Shown here piece by piece: positions 24,085-35,844 of a DNA stretch of 64,000 nt. The translations under genes were made by a program, and so were the position numbers. Position 1 is the stretch's first letter. Every line of letters starts with the position of its first letter. This DNA comes from Tragulus kanchil (taxonomy: Eukaryota; Chordata; Mammalia; Artiodactyla; Tragulidae): positions 40,533,874-40,597,873 of the forward strand of contig JAIOJX010000003.1 of assembly GCA_022376925.1 (NCBI GenBank), written 5' to 3'. The notes beneath the pieces were generated by a model, which saw only the letters and a program-made list of their open reading frames with translations, searched no databases and was not told the DNA's origin.

Positions 24085-24330
24085 TGAAAAAACATTCTGT
24101 AATCAGAATATTACCAGAGAACTGTACAAGCACATGTGAAGCTAGAAAATGATGAAACAGTACCTTCAAAGTCCTGAGAGAAACCTTTTTGTTGAATCTA
24201 AAATTGTGTTATCAATCAAACAATCTATATCAAACTATCCATCACATATAACTGTTTATTAGAACATTTCCAGACATGAACACCCTAAACAAAGTATCTC
24301 CCATGTGCATCCTCTTAAGAAGTTTCTAGA
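24085..24330 (+). mobile_element. Possible ancient L1 fragment
   Basis: CAGTACCTTCAAAGTCCTGA and GAGAAACC, then a TCAATCAAACAATCTATATC block, resemble the end of ancient L1 ORF1. It could belong with the remnant at 20,300. Confidence 0.4.
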
Positions 24331-24607
24331 CAATGAGGACATAAAGTAAAATAGAGGAAGAAACCAATATCTTCAAAATAAGGAACTCGAAACAGGAGAA
24401 AGGAGACATTCCAAGTCAATAGCTCTACATTAGCATTGAAGAGAAGCTAGTCCATGTTGGAGTAGAATAGAGGGATCCAACATAGAGGCTTCCAAGGGCT
24501 GGGAGTGGGAGGGGACTGATAAAGCCCCAAGTGTTTTTGACCAGATGGAAACTGGAATCCAAAAGAGTCTTATTGATCAGCAGGAATAATGATTGTGATA
24601 CATAGAT

Positions 24608-24770
24608 TTGTTGCTGTTCAGTCGTGTCTCTTTGCGACCCCATGGACTGCAGCATGCCAGGCTCCCCTGTGCTTCATCATCTCCCAGGATTTGCTCAAAT
24701 TCATATCCACTGAATCGGTGATGCCATCCAATGTCTCATCCTCTGTCACCTTCTTCTCCTCCTGCCTTCA
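24608..24770 (-). mobile_element. BovB LINE 3' fragment, reverse
   Basis: TTCAGTCGTGTCTCTTTGCG, ACCCCATGGACTGCAGCATG, GAATCGGTGATGCCATCCAA and ATGTCTCATCCTCTGTCACC are the reverse-strand BovB 3' coding end. It is a truncated copy without an open frame. Confidence 0.8.
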
Positions 24771-24837
24771 TGAACCTGCATAAACATACATTAATCTAGG
24801 CAAACCAAAATAAAAACAAAGATATTATTAACTCTTT

Positions 24838-25051
24838 GGGCTTCCCTGGTAGCCCAGTGGTAAAGAATTTCCTGCGAATGCACGAGCTGTAGGTTCAATC
24901 TCAGAGTTGGGAAGATCCCCTGGAGAAGGAAATGGCAACCCACTATAGTATTCCTGCCTGGAAAATCCCATGGACAGAGGAGCATGGAGGGTTACACTCC
25001 ATGGGGTCACCAAAGAGACAGACACAATTTAGCAACTAAACAACAACAAAG
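24838..25051 (+). mobile_element. Bov-tA SINE with target-site duplication
   Basis: Complete, from GGGCTTCCCTGGTAGCCCAG to GCAACTAAACAACAACAAAG. TATTAACTCT at 24,826-24,835 and 25,052-25,061 is a 10 bp target-site duplication. Confidence 0.93.
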
Positions 25052-25940
25052 TATTAACTCTAGGTAAGACAAAAATTGTACAAGATAGAAAATATATTTG
25101 GCTTGGTTCTGAACAATATTGACACAGTCATAGTAAGATAAATATGGTTCATGAATTCAACAAAACTAACTTATGAGACTCTGTATATTGAGACAATAGA
25201 AAAATACATGAAATGAGGTAAGAAGTCTAAATCCTCACTTCATAAGAAAAAAAAAATAATAAAAATTGACAAGAAATAGCACTATAAAATGTAAGAAATT
25301 AAATGCCAAAAGAAATAGTCAGAAAACTTGTGAAAAAGAACATAGAAATAGGAAATTTGGGACTTGGGCACTGTTTTTCAATGCCAATCTTGTAAATGTA
25401 TTTTCCTATTTAAACTACATATATTAATTACTTGGAAAAAAATAAAACCAATATTTCACATGAAATGGAAATCATTTAAACTTAGAAAGAAGGAAGGAAG
25501 GAAAGAAAGTAGAAAGGAAGGGAGAGAGGGTAATTCCATCCATGTACTTTATTATACCCACCAGTTAAAGGCAAAAATATGTATGGTCCATTCTATAGAT
25601 GCTGACAAAAAAATTGATCAAATTCTATACACATTGCTGAAATAAATAAAAGAAGGCTCATAACAAAATAGCTTCCAGAAACCTACAGCAACCCACTATG
25701 GTATTAAAATAACAAATAAGATGAAAAGAATAGTTGATCTCAATATTAAAATTTGGCAATGTACTCACAATCATAGCCAATGCCACAGACAAAGAAATTT
25801 TTCATGTTGTCATGAAAAATGGCCTTAGTATATTGTTAAATGTGAAAAAAGCCTTAATGTGATCCAACATGTGTGTGTGTGTACATAATATTAAAAAGGA
25901 GATATGAAGCAAAATTTAACATAAACTTTCTTCAGATACA
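25052..25940 (+). mobile_element. Possible ancient L1/HAL1 remnant
   Basis: A-rich, stop-filled sequence with phrases such as AAATGTGAAAAAAGCCTTAA and ATTAAAAAGGAGATATGAAG that resemble old L1M 3' sequence. A GGAA/GAAAG microsatellite lies at about 25,489-25,530. Assignment is tentative. Confidence 0.35.
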
Positions 25941-26141
25941 GGGCTTCCCTGGTGGCTCAGTGGTAAAGAATCCCACCTGTCAATGCTGAAAATGCAGGTT
26001 CAGTTCCCGGGTAGGGAAGATCCCCTGGAGAAGCAAATGGCAACCCACTGCAGTATTCTTGCCTAGAGAACCCCAGGCCTGGCTCGCTACAGTCCATGGG
26101 GTTGCAAAGGAGTCAGACATGACTTAGCAACTAAGCAACAA
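25941..26141 (+). mobile_element. Bov-tA SINE
   Basis: Starts GGGCTTCCCTGGTGGCTCAG, followed by the B-box region (GCAGGTTCAGTTCCCGGG), GAAGATCCCCTGGAGAAG, ATGGCAACCCACTGCAGTAT, and a CAACTAAGCAACAAATC end. Confidence 0.93.
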
Positions 26142-26687
26142 ATCTATGGGTAGAAGAATTGTAGGTGACTGTTAGCTTTTATTTGCTGCTATATGTATGC
26201 ATTTTTTGTACCATTGCAGGGTTTTCTCAATTTTCTACTATGTGCCCCATGGATCCATATAATCTCTATTAGTACCACACTCATTTTAATTTTAAAAACT
26301 TTTTTATTACTTTCCAGAAAAAAAAAATGTTCTAAATAACCCAACTCCTTATAACCCCTCTTCATTCCATGTTAGTTAATAAGTAAGTTAGAATTGTTAC
26401 CAAAACATTGAATGAAGATATTTACTTTTACATCACTTCCTTACATTGTTCTGAAATCTGAAGAAGGGTTGATTCTGAGAATAACTAGAATTTAAAAACT
26501 TTGTTTTCAAAGGTTTCCTTTCCCTGCCCTCCCCCATTTTTTTGCCTCTCCCTTCTCCATCTCTGTTTTCCAGAGTTCTTTTGTACTCCCCACTGTTTTC
26601 TCTCCCATCCCAACTAAGCAAGACCAATTCTATTAAACAATTCTATTTTATTTTTCATTAAGTTTGTTGTTTACACTTAAGACAGTT

Positions 26688-26875
26688 GGGTTTCCCTGGT
26701 GGCTCAGTGATAAAGAATCCATTTGCAATGCAGAAGACACAGGTTTAATCCCTAGGACGGGAAGATTCTTCGGAGAAGGAAATGGGAACCCACTCTGCTT
26801 TTATTGTCTGGGAAATCTCTTGGACAGAGGAGTCTAGCAGGCTCACAAAGAGTCAGACTTGACAAAACAACACCA
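26688..26875 (+). mobile_element. Bov-tA SINE
   Basis: Starts GGGTTTCCCTGGTGGCTCAG and continues through GAAGGAAATGGGAACCCACT and GGACAGAGGAGTCTAGCAGG. ACTTAAGA flanks both sides (26,675-26,682 and 26,876-26,883), a short target-site duplication. The 3' part has a small internal deletion. Confidence 0.92.
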
Positions 26876-26933
26876 ACTTAAGAAAGCTAAGTCTCTCATG
26901 CCAAAATTGATGCTTCCCAAGGTTCTGACCTGT

Positions 26934-27262
26934 TCAGTTCAGTTCAGTTCAGTTCAGTCCTTTAGTTGTCTCTACTCTTTGCGACCCCAGGACTACAGCA
27001 TGCCAGGCTTCCCTGTCCTTAACCATCTCATGGAGCTTGCTCAAATGCATGTCCACTGAGTCGGTGATACCATCCAACCATCTCATCCTCTGCAGTCCCC
27101 TCTCCTTCTGCCTCCTATTTTTCCCTGCTTCAGGGTCTTTTCTAATGAGTCTTCTCTTCACATCAGGTGGTCAAAATATTACATCTTCAGCTTCAGCATC
27201 AGTCCTTCCAATGAATATTGAGTTAATTTCCTTTAGGATTGACTGGTTTGACTGGTTTGTTC
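26934..27262 (-). mobile_element. BovB LINE 3' end, reverse
   Basis: Starts with five TTCAG units, then CTCTTTGCGACCCCAGGACT, GAGTCGGTGATACCATCCAA, CTCCTTCTGCCTCCTATTTT and ATGAGTCTTCTCTTCACATC. It is 5'-truncated, as most BovB copies are. Confidence 0.9.
26949..27161 (-). pseudogene. BovB reverse-transcriptase C-terminal remnant
   Basis: A 70-codon frame on the minus strand reads through the BovB ORF2 end, including RMRWLDGITDSVDMHLSKL and MVKDREAWHAVVLG, which match the usual MDGITDS...REAW ending. Catalytic domains lie upstream in a full element and are absent here, so it is dead coding sequence. Confidence 0.8.
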
Positions 27263-28590
27263 TGACCTGAACCCTACTTACTCTAATATCAATTGTTCTG
27301 AGATAGCATAACATATCATACATACCTTGGCTTTTAGTACTAAGAGATTTTCTCAGAGAAACTTCAACTAAAATGCCCAAACTAAACTACTGATATTGTG
27401 TGTTCCTTCATTCAGTATAATGGCTGATGTTCAAAGCACACTAAAAATCTCTCAGCTATCAGCTGTTCCCCAGGAAAACCATGAACTTTTGTTCCTGCCA
27501 GTCAAGTTGTACATTTTCAAAAACTTGGTAACATTTCTTCTAAACCAGTTGTCTTTGCCATTTTAATTACATAATTAAATTTTATGTCAAAACTAATGAA
27601 ATGCTATATGAACAGAGAGTTGTTTCTGTGATAACATGTGAATGATTTTAAAAGACTGGATAATGTCGAATTGTTAAAAAATAATTCTGTTGGATTAAGT
27701 ATTGGCAAGATAATTCACATACTTGTTTACAAAACTAATACAACTCCAGGAGAATCTATACTCCATACTTTTCATGTTTTTTTAGGTTTTCATTTGATTT
27801 TTTAAAAATATAAACATTAAGCCACATACCCTGCATTATGTATATGGTTTATATAATAAAAATCATGCAAAGAAAAGGCTTTGGCATATTAAAAATCAGC
27901 GAATGTACAATTTTATGTTTTAAATTAAAATATTAAAGGGCGTTTTAAAATTTCCTCCTACAACCACATTTTTATTTGGTTAATACATCAACTTCTAAAC
28001 CAAATTGCATTAGATAAAAGAGCTGCAACTGAATATAAATAATCACTTATTTGTTTATCTGCCTCCTCTACTGAAATGCTAGCCCCTTGAGAGAAAATAT
28101 CACATATTGGTCTTATTTATCTTTGTTCTCTAGGACTAATGAAATGCGTGAGTACTTAATAAATGTTTGCCTCTTAAATTTTTTCAATGAATCTTCTTCC
28201 AAGGAATACCATCATTTTTATAAATGCTTTTACATTCAGAATTTCCAATGAATTTTTTTACCTCATAATATGAATTGAAGCCAGAAGGAAAACAGTCTTT
28301 GTTTGACTTCCTTCAAAAAATTTAAAAAATAATTATTTATCTGCCTCTCCTCGTGGGATTTTTCTGCTTGGAGTGCCCTCTCATCAGCGTCAATAGTCTA
28401 TCCAACCAAAACCCTAGTGGAGAGAGTTGCTCAGTATGGATGGCTCCTCCTCTGAAATCACTTTCCAGACTCCTTCCGGACCACACGGTGGTTAGCTATT
28501 ATCGTATTTTAGTATTGAAGCACAAGTCATGGTAACTCAGCACCTGTGGCAAATTTGGGGATTGGTTGATAACCCAAACACTGGACTGAA
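27263..28590. other. AT-rich DNA without a gene
   Basis: Only short frames occur. GCTAGCCCCTTGAGAGAAAA followed by AATAAATGTTTGCCTC near 28,078-28,170 resembles the end of an old MIR/L2-class repeat. Nothing else is recognised. Confidence 0.5.
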
Positions 28591-28594
28591 ATGC

Positions 28595-29050
28595 AGGACA
28601 TGGAAGCAATCTATATGTCTGTCAATAGATGAATGCGTAAGCAATTGTGATATGTGTATACAGCCAAAAAAAGGAATGGACTGACTCAGTTCTAGTGAGG
28701 TGTATGAGTCTAGAGCCTGTTATGCAGAGTGAACTAAGTCAGAAAGAGAAAAATATCCTATATCACCACATATATATATGGAATCTAGAAAAGTGGTACT
28801 GATGAACCTATTTTGCAGGCCAGGGCTAGAGACTCAGACATGGAGAACAGACTTATGGACACAGTGAGGGAAGGAGAAGGTGGGACGGATGGAGAGAATA
28901 GCATTGAAATATATACATTACTGGTATAAAATAACTAATAGGAAGCTGTTGTATAGCACAGGGAACTTGGCCTGGCATTGTGTTACAACCCAGAGGGGTG
29001 AGATGGGGTAGGAGGTGAGAGAGAGGTTCAAGACTGACGGCATATAGGTA
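28595..29050 (+). mobile_element. L1 3' end, first part
   Basis: The order GAAGCAATCTATATGTCTGT, CAGTTCTAGTGAGGTGTATG, TATGGAATCTAGAAAAGTGG, ACTTATGGACACAGTGAGGG and TAGCACAGGGAACTTGG is that of the ruminant L1 ORF2 end and 3' UTR. A SINE splits it and it resumes at 29,266. Confidence 0.9.
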
Positions 29051-29055
29051 CACCT

Positions 29056-29264
29056 ATGGATGGCACTAGTGATAAAAATCTGCCTGCCAGTGCAGAAGAT
29101 ACAAGGGACTCAGGTTCAACCCTTGGGTCAGGAAGATACCCTGGAGTAGAAAATGACAGCCCACTCCAGTATTCTTGCCTGGGGAATCCTATGGATAGAG
29201 CAGCCTGATGGTCTATAGTTCATGGAGCCTCAGAGAGTCAGACATGACTCAGCAACTAAGCACA
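29056..29264 (+). mobile_element. Bov-tA SINE nested in L1
   Basis: TGGCACTAGTGATAAAAATC, TGCCTGCCAGTGCAGAAGAT, GGAAGATACCCTGGAGTAG and GTCAGACATGACTCAGCAAC identify it. It separates the two halves of the L1 3' UTR (28,595-29,050 and 29,266-29,362), with CTATGG/TATATGG at the edges. Confidence 0.92.
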
Positions 29265-29265
29265 T

Positions 29266-29362
29266 ACATATATGGCTGACTCATGTTGATGTACGCCAGA
29301 AGCCAACATGACATTGTAACACAATTATCCTCCAATTAAAATATATATATATTTTTTAAAGA
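29266..29362 (+). mobile_element. L1 3' end, second part
   Basis: TATGGCTGACTCATGTTGAT, GTACGCCAGAAGCCAACATG and CAATTATCCTCCAATTAAAA are the terminal L1 sequence, ending in an AT-rich tail. It continues the piece at 28,595-29,050. Confidence 0.9.
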
Positions 29363-30220
29363 GCTAGATGCAGAAATTCAGAGATGCCATTGAGCAGCTA
29401 AATACAGCACTCGTCCGCATTTAAAGTTCGATCATGTTTCAGACAAGAACAGGCTCAAGATTTCCAAAAGTCCCAGAGCACAGCAAAGACATTCCTAGGC
29501 TAAGGAACATAGTCATGAACCTAGATGGAAGGCTGCCATCAACCCTCAGTTGCCTTGTGAGCTCACGGACATCAACAGGAGCTCAGACCGTGTGCAGGTT
29601 ACAGGACCATGTAACAGGTGTGACCTCTTTTCTCCCAGCCGTCACTGAGCAAGCTTACCAGCCCAGCTTGGGTGCTGAGCAAACAGTTCCAAAGCCATAT
29701 ATATTAACATAACCTCCACCTGCCTATGAGCTGGCAGACCGCTAGGACTCCGAGGTGACACAGACACATAGTGGGATCCCAAGTCTGGATCTCAAGTTTG
29801 GAGCCCAACAGACACAGCAATTTACTATGAGAACAAAAAACCAACTGGATTGCCAGGTGCCATGTCTGGAGTCATGAAAAAAGCATAAACCAAAAAAAAA
29901 AAAAAAAGGAGAACTAGAAAAGAGGCACTGAAGCTAGAGATACTACTCTCTGTATTAGAAAATGCTCAGGTAATGGTTAGCTCATAACTTGCATAGGCAG
30001 TATCTGTCCTGCCAGACTTTATGACCTTGGAAAAGACAGGGATGGGAAAAAACAGCAGAGGCTCACAGTTAAAAACACTTTAACCTAGAAATGGCTGATG
30101 TTGTTTTGCATCATAGCTAATGCGGAGATTAATGGGTCAATTTCCTAAACTAGATTGTAAAATACATAAGGTTTTAGAATCTTTGAACAGGTTTTGGTGG
30201 TAAGCAGGTGGGTGGTTTGC
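29363..30220. other. Unassigned DNA, no gene
   Basis: A 92-codon frame (29,434-29,712) has no recognisable motif. An A-run of about 16 lies at 29,891-29,907. I recognise no repeat. Confidence 0.5.
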
Positions 30221-30780
30221 GTATGTGCTCAGTTGTGAAGTCATGCCCAACTTGCCCTTGAATCATAGCACACCAGGTTTCCCTGTCTTTCACTGTCTCC
30301 CAGAGTTTGCTTAAACTCATGTCCATTGAGTCGATAATACCATCCAACCATCTCATCCTCTGTCACCCTCTTCTTCGGCCCTCAACCTTTCCCAGCATTA
30401 GGGTCTTTACCACTGAGGTGGCTCTTTGCATCAAGTGGCCAAAGTATTGGATCTTCAGCTTCACCGCTAGTCCTTCCAATGAATGTTCAGGGTTGATTTC
30501 CTTGAGGATTCACTGGTTTGATTTCCTTACAGTCCAAGGAACTCTCAAGAGTCTTCTCCAGAACCACAATACAAAAGCTTCAATTATTTGGTGCTCAGCC
30601 TTCTTTACGGTCCAATTCTCACATTCATACTTGACTTCTGGAAAAACCATCGCTTTTACTATATGGAATTTTGTTGACAAAGTGATGTCTGTTCTTCTGT
30701 TCTTCTAATCTGTTCTGTAGGTTCATCATAGCTTTCTTTCCAAGGCACAAGCGTCTTTTAATTTCATGGCTACAGTTGAA
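30221..30780 (-). mobile_element. BovB LINE 3' end, reverse (about 560 bp)
   Basis: GTATGTGCTCAGTTGTGAAG, CATTGAGTCGATAATACCAT, TCACTGGTTTGATTTCCTTA, GTCCAAGGAACTCTCAAGAG, AACCACAATACAAAAGCTTC and GGTCCAATTCTCACATTCAT follow the BovB 3' order in reverse. It is the longest BovB piece in the window. On the minus strand the short peptide MRWLDGIIDSMDMSLSKLW is the RT C-terminal remnant. Confidence 0.9.
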
Positions 30781-31295
30781 TAAAAAAAAAAAGTTTAATT
30801 TCATTGAGCTGAACATCTCTCAAGAAGTTTCTTGATTCACCAAAATAATTTTTGACATTTTATCACTTACAAAACCACATGTTTTAGAACTATGTGTCTG
30901 GATTTCTAGAGAATAGAGTTTACTGTGACTTGATAAAACCTAAGTAAACCACTCTTCAGATTCTTTAGGTATTAATTAAGAATAGAAAAGTGGTCTTGTA
31001 AATGTATTGCAATAATATTTTGAGTTTTTCATTCTCAATTTTAGAATATTGTCACCCCAAGTAATTTTGTAAAGAATACATTTTAATACCCACCTTCACT
31101 CACAAAATACTATCTGGTTTGAGGCATTTTCTTAAGTGCTACAAATCAATTTCACTTATTTGATCAAAGAATTGGAAAAAATGTATCAACACTATAGCAT
31201 CTTGATACATTTATCATTTTTTCTCGGTTTGATTATAATCTGTTGTTTAGTGTTAGTTGCCTCAAATCTTTTTAACCATAGGCAGGCGGCATACA
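30781..31295. other. Unassigned AT-rich DNA, no gene
   Basis: An A-run follows the BovB end. No further repeat or gene is recognised. Confidence 0.5.
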
Positions 31296-31535
31296 ATAAT
31301 GTAGCTAATAATTACTGAGCATTTATGTGCAAGAACTTATGCTGAACACTTTATTCACATTATTGCATCTAATCTAACAAATTTTATTAAACACGTGCTC
31401 TTATATCTACCATTTTGCAAATGAAGAAACTAGGGTCCATTTAGTTTAAGTAACTTGCTCAGGATCACACAGGTAGTGAGAGGCAGCGCTGAGATTTTTA
31501 ACCCAGGTCTCAAATTTTTGAGTTGCACATTTGAG
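31296..31535 (-). repeat. MIR, nearly full length, reverse
   Basis: GAGCATTTATGTGCAAGAAC, ATTTTGCAAATGAAGAAACT, AAGTAACTTGCTCAGGATCA, CACAGGTAGTGAGAGGCAG and AACCCAGGTCTC parallel the reverse MIR consensus in order, from its 3' end through the core to the tRNA-like head. It is the best preserved MIR in the window. Confidence 0.75.
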
Positions 31536-31727
31536 CACTGCAGTGGATATGCATGTGGGTGTGTGTATAACATACTAAAATGTTTTCTCTTGCCTTCTTT
31601 TCTTTATAAAATGTTTATTTTCTCTTAAAGAAGTTTATTGAGTATTTTATGCATTACCCAAAACATAGGGTATTAAATAAGAGTCAGAAAAGGTTAAAAA
31701 TCAATCTTAGTGCTCAGAAGCTAGTAT

Positions 31728-31925
31728 GTGTGTGTGCTCAGTTGTGTCTGACTCTTTGCAACCCCATGGACTATAGCCCACCAGGCTCCCCTGCCCATGG
31801 AATTTTCCAGGCAGGAAGAAGGTAGCCATTCCCTTCTCCAGGGGATCTTCGCAACCTAGGGGTTCAACTCACATCTCTTGCATATCCTGCCTTGGCAAGC
31901 AGATTCTTTACCACTGCACCACCAG
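31728..31925 (-). mobile_element. Bov-tA SINE, reverse
   Basis: TGTGCTCAGTTGTGTCTGAC, TCTTTGCAACCCCATGGACT, AATTTTCCAGGCAGGAAGAA and GATTCTTTACCACTGCACC are reverse Bov-tA blocks. A duplicate lies at 32,925-33,122. Confidence 0.93.
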
Positions 31926-32510
31926 TAGATACTAAATGTTTTCCAATTAAAATGACAGCTTTTTAGCTGGAAAAAAAAAAATAAAGAGGACTGAATGTTT
32001 GGCCCTCAGAGTTAGCCTAGGAAATTCAGATATCAGAGGAAGGAAATTAAGTGGCTCTCAGTGCACTTCACAGGGAGTAACTTGAACGTTGTGAAGAACA
32101 GAATTCAGTATCTATTGAATACAAATGGGGCTTGTGTCATTATCCTTGGCTGCAGAACATATTTTTAATATGTTTGTCTGTGTGATAAGATTGTAAGTTG
32201 CTTAAGTGTTGAGCCGTTTTTTATGCTTCCACAGTGCCATGAAGCCTGGTGTGCTGTTGTGTCACTCAAGACTGTGGTTAATTGAATTGAGATAGGATCT
32301 CTTATCAGTATTTAGTGCATTTTCATGAAATGCTTGGGAAATTTCTCATCTTTCTTTCTTCCACAGCACTTAGGCCACTGCAAAGATAACAAAGCTAGCG
32401 TTTGCCTACAGTTCTCCTTCCCAAGACAAAATTAAACTTTGCCCCTTCTCCCTTTCTTAAGGAGGTTTTTCATACACTTCTTTTACATTTTTTAAAATTT
32501 GTATTCATTC

Positions 32511-32842
32511 TTTTTTTTTTTTTGACTGTACCGGGTCTTTGTTGTTGCACTCGGGCTTTCTCTAGAGGCAGAGATTGGAAGAGACTCTAGTTTCTGTGGG
32601 CACGCTCCTCATTAAGGTGGCGTTTCCTGCTGTGGATCACAGGCTCTAGGGCACTCAGGCTTCAGTAGTTTCAGCATGTGACTCAGTAGCTGTGTCGCCC
32701 AGGCTCTAGGGCACAGGCATAGTAGGTGTGGCACACAAGTTTAGTTGTTCCGTGGCATCTGGGATCTTCTTGGAACAAGGATCAAACCTTTGTCTCCTGC
32801 ATTGCCAAATGGACTCCCACCACTGAGCCACTGGGAAGCCCT
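32511..32842 (-). mobile_element. CHR-like SINE, reverse
   Basis: A T-run (reverse of the A tail) is followed by CGGGTCTTTGTTGTTGCACT, GGCTCTAGGGCACTCAGGCT, GTGGCATCTGGGATCTTCTT, AGGATCAAACCTTTGTCTCC and GAGCCACTGGGAAGCCC. It is about 330 bp long, close to full length. Confidence 0.88.
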
Positions 32843-32924
32843 ATACAATTTTTATAAATTTTAATTAATTAATTTTTAATTGAAGGATAATTGTTTCACA
32901 ATTTTAATGCTCAGAAGCTAGTAT

Positions 32925-33122
32925 GTGTGTGTGCTCAGTTGTGTCTGACTCTTTGCAACCCCATGGACTATAGCCCACCAGGCTCCCTGCCCATGGAATT
33001 TTCCAGGCAGGAAGAAGGTAGCCATTCCCTTCTCCAGGGGATCTTCGCAACCTAGGGGTTCAACTCACATCTCTTGCATATCCTGCCTTGGCAAGCAGAT
33101 TCTTTACCACTGCACCACCAGT
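32925..33122 (-). mobile_element. Bov-tA SINE, reverse (duplicate)
   Basis: This is the duplication-10 copy of the SINE at 31,728-31,925, differing by a single C in a short C-run. Confidence 0.93.
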
Positions 33123-33701
33123 AGATACTAAATGTTTTCCAATTAAAATGACAGCTTTTAGCTGGAAAAAAAATAAAGAGGACTGAATGTTTGGCCCTCA
33201 GAGTTAGCCTAGGAAATTCAGATATCAGAGGAAGGAAATTAAGTGGCTCTCAGTGCACTTCACAGGGAGTAACTTGAACGTTGTGAAGAACAGAATTCAG
33301 TATCTATTGAATACAAATGGGGCTTGTGTCATTATCCTTGGCTGCAGAACATATTTTTAATATGTTTGTCTGTGTGATAAGATTGTAAGTTGCTTAAGTG
33401 TTGAGCCGTTTTTTATGCTTCCACAGTGCCATGAAGCCTGGTGTGCTGTTGTGTCACTCAAGACTGTGGTTAATTGAATTGAGATAGGATCTCTTATCAG
33501 TATTTAGTGCATTTTCATGAAATGCTTGGGAAATTTCTCATCTTTCTTTCTTCCACAGCACTTAGGCCACTGCAAAGATAACAAAGCTAGCGTTTGCCTA
33601 CAGTTCTCCTTCCCAAGACAAAATTAAACTTTGCCCCTTCTCCCTTTCTTAAGGAGGTTTTTCATACACTTCTTTTACATTTTTTAAAATTTGTATTCAT
33701 T

Positions 33702-34036
33702 CTTTTTTTTTTTTTGACTGTACCGGGTCTTTGTTGTTGCACTCGGGCTTTCTCTAGAGGCAGAGATTGGAAGAGACTCTAGTTTCTGTGGGCACGCTCC
33801 TCATTAAGGTGGCGTTTCCTGCTGTGGATCACAGGCTCTAGGGCACTCAGGCTTCAGTAGTTTCAGCATGTGACTCAGTAGCTGTGTCGCCCAGGCTCTA
33901 GGGCACAGGCATAGTAGGTGTGGCACACAAGTTTAGTTGTTCCGTGGCATCTGGGATCTTCTTGGAACAAGGATCAAACCTTTGTCTCCTGCATTGCCAA
34001 ATGGACTCCCCACCACTGAGCCACTGGGGAAGCCCT
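33702..34036 (-). mobile_element. CHR-like SINE, reverse (duplicate)
   Basis: This is the duplication-10 copy of the element at 32,511-32,842. Its T-run is slightly longer, and C and G runs near the 3' side (34,008 and 34,030) are one base longer. Confidence 0.88.
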
Positions 34037-34049
34037 ATACAATTTTTAT

Positions 34050-34215
34050 AAATTTTAATTAATTAATTTTTAATTGAAGGATAATTGTTTCACAATTTTG
34101 CATTGGTTTCTGCACCATGAATCAGTCTTAGGTATACATATGTCCCCTCCTTCTTGAACCTCCCTTCCACCCCTTCCCACCCCTCTAGGTTCCCATGCAC
34201 TGTTTTATATGACCC
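34050..34215 (-). mobile_element. L1 3' end fragment, reverse
   Basis: TTAATTGAAGGATAATTGTT, TTGCATTGGTTTCTGCACCA, GTATACATATGTCCCCTCCT and CCACCCCTTCCCACCCCTCT are the reverse of the terminal L1 3' UTR. Copy 1 of duplication 10 ends inside the same fragment. Confidence 0.8.
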
Positions 34216-35203
34216 TTTTCCTAGATACTCACAGGCCATTTGAGAATTATGAATCTGAAAGATTTTCTGATGACCTGTTTTGATAAGAAAGTAGAGGTTT
34301 GGAAGATGAGTGCTATTTTCAAAAAAATAATATATAATCTCCTTAGTGCTAAACTATCACTACCAAAAGTATTAACATTAGAAAAATTATTGAACAAAAT
34401 ATGCATCTGTCTTTCAGTTTTGCAGCACTTTATGTTTCTTTCTTCTCTAATTATGATGGGTGATACACTGGACTCCAAGAGTTCAAATCCCTGATGCACT
34501 ATGCTACAGGACTCTCCATGATTTGTGTTTGCAAGATTATGTCACAGTTTTAGGGTCAATTTTCTCTTGAGATTTCAAAGACAGACTTTGGACAGATTTT
34601 ACAGAAGAGAGACTTTAAGGTATGTGATTCTAAGAACTGAACACTGTAGGATCACATTACTATTGTGAAAAAATATATTTATTTTCATTGTGTCGTGCTT
34701 CTGATCTAACCAATGAGAGTCTTGAATGTGAACATTCATAATATCAAAAAAGAAGTAACTTCTCTGAATGTAAGTAATAACTGCATTTTTTTCTTTATTC
34801 TGTAAATTCTTTCTCTTGTGTTTTTTGTCTGTAAATTCTTTCTCTTGTGTTTTTTGTCCATTGAGATTAAGGTTTAAAAAAAGATTCTAATTGTGGGCCT
34901 GGGGATGGTGAAAGTGAGTGAAAGATCAAAAGGTACCAACTTCCAGCTAGGACCTAAATAGTTCCTGGGGCTATAATATACATCTCAGGGGCTATAATAT
35001 ACATCTCGGTGACTATAGTTCCCGATACTATATAGCATATTGGAAAGTTGCTAAGAGAAAAATTCTTGAAAGTTCTTATCACAAGAAAAAATTATAACTG
35101 TATAAGGTAATATATATTAACCAAACTTATTGTGGTAATCATTTTGTAATATATACATATAGAAAGTCTTTTTGCTGTATGCATGCGCATGCATGTGCAT
35201 TCG
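34216..35203. other. Unassigned DNA with two short tandem repeats
   Basis: A 29 bp unit is repeated twice exactly (34,800-34,828 and 34,829-34,857), and a 21 bp unit twice (34,967-34,987 and 34,988-35,008). The 84- and 92-codon frames on opposite strands at 34,221-34,499 show no recognisable protein. Confidence 0.6.
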
Positions 35204-35440
35204 TGCATGCTCAGTTGCTTCAGTCATGTCAGACTCTGTGACCCCATGGACTGTACTCCAGGCTCCTCTGTCCACGGGATACTCCAGGCTTCTCTGTCCA
35301 CGGGATTCTCCAGGCAAGAACATTGGAGTGAGTTGTCATTTCCTCCTCCAAGGGATCTTGCCAACCCAGGGATCAAACCACATCTCCCCAGGCTCCTGAA
35401 TTGCAGGCGAATGCTTTAACCACTAAGCCACCTGTATACC
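35204..35440 (-). mobile_element. Bov-tA SINE, reverse, with internal tandem repeat
   Basis: Reverse Bov-tA: GCTCAGTTGCTTCAGTCATG, GTGACCCCATGGACTG, CAGGGATCAAACCACATCTC, AACCACTAAGCCACC. A segment of about 29 bp around CTCTGTCCACGGGAT is doubled at about 35,252-35,311, making the element longer than usual. Confidence 0.9.
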
Positions 35441-35844
35441 TTAGATTAATTTAGTTACATGTCAATAATATCTCAACAAAATGAGGGGAGGAAAAAGAGT
35501 ATCTAATTCAGTGAGTAGTCGTGATCTGTAAAATGCCTCTGGCAAACATAATTCACATAATCACCTGGAGGACAAACAGAGCTGCGTAACAGGTATTATA
35601 TTTTCTACCTTTCACCATAGACTCAGATGGTAAAGTGATTTACTTTGAATTAAGAGATCCTCATAAGAAAGAAACAGTTAAATGAGCATATACCCAGTGG
35701 CATGAAAAGTAAACAGGCTGCCATTGGATTTGAGGATGGATGGAAACCTCTTTCTAGCACTTCCTGCTTGAGGAATGAGGACTGCTGTACTTCCCTGTTG
35801 AAAGGACCAGAGTGGATAGAAAAGCGGTTCTGGCTTTGAAGCTA

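Larger units (their letters stand above)
31711..34099. repeat. Tandem duplication 10 (unit about 1,195 bp)
   Basis: Bases 31,711-32,906 recur at 32,907-34,099. The offset falls from 1,197 to 1,192 through homopolymer differences. The unit holds a reverse Bov-tA SINE, unassigned sequence and a reverse CHR-like SINE. The copy-1 end lies inside an L1 tail that is complete after copy 2. Confidence 0.97.
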
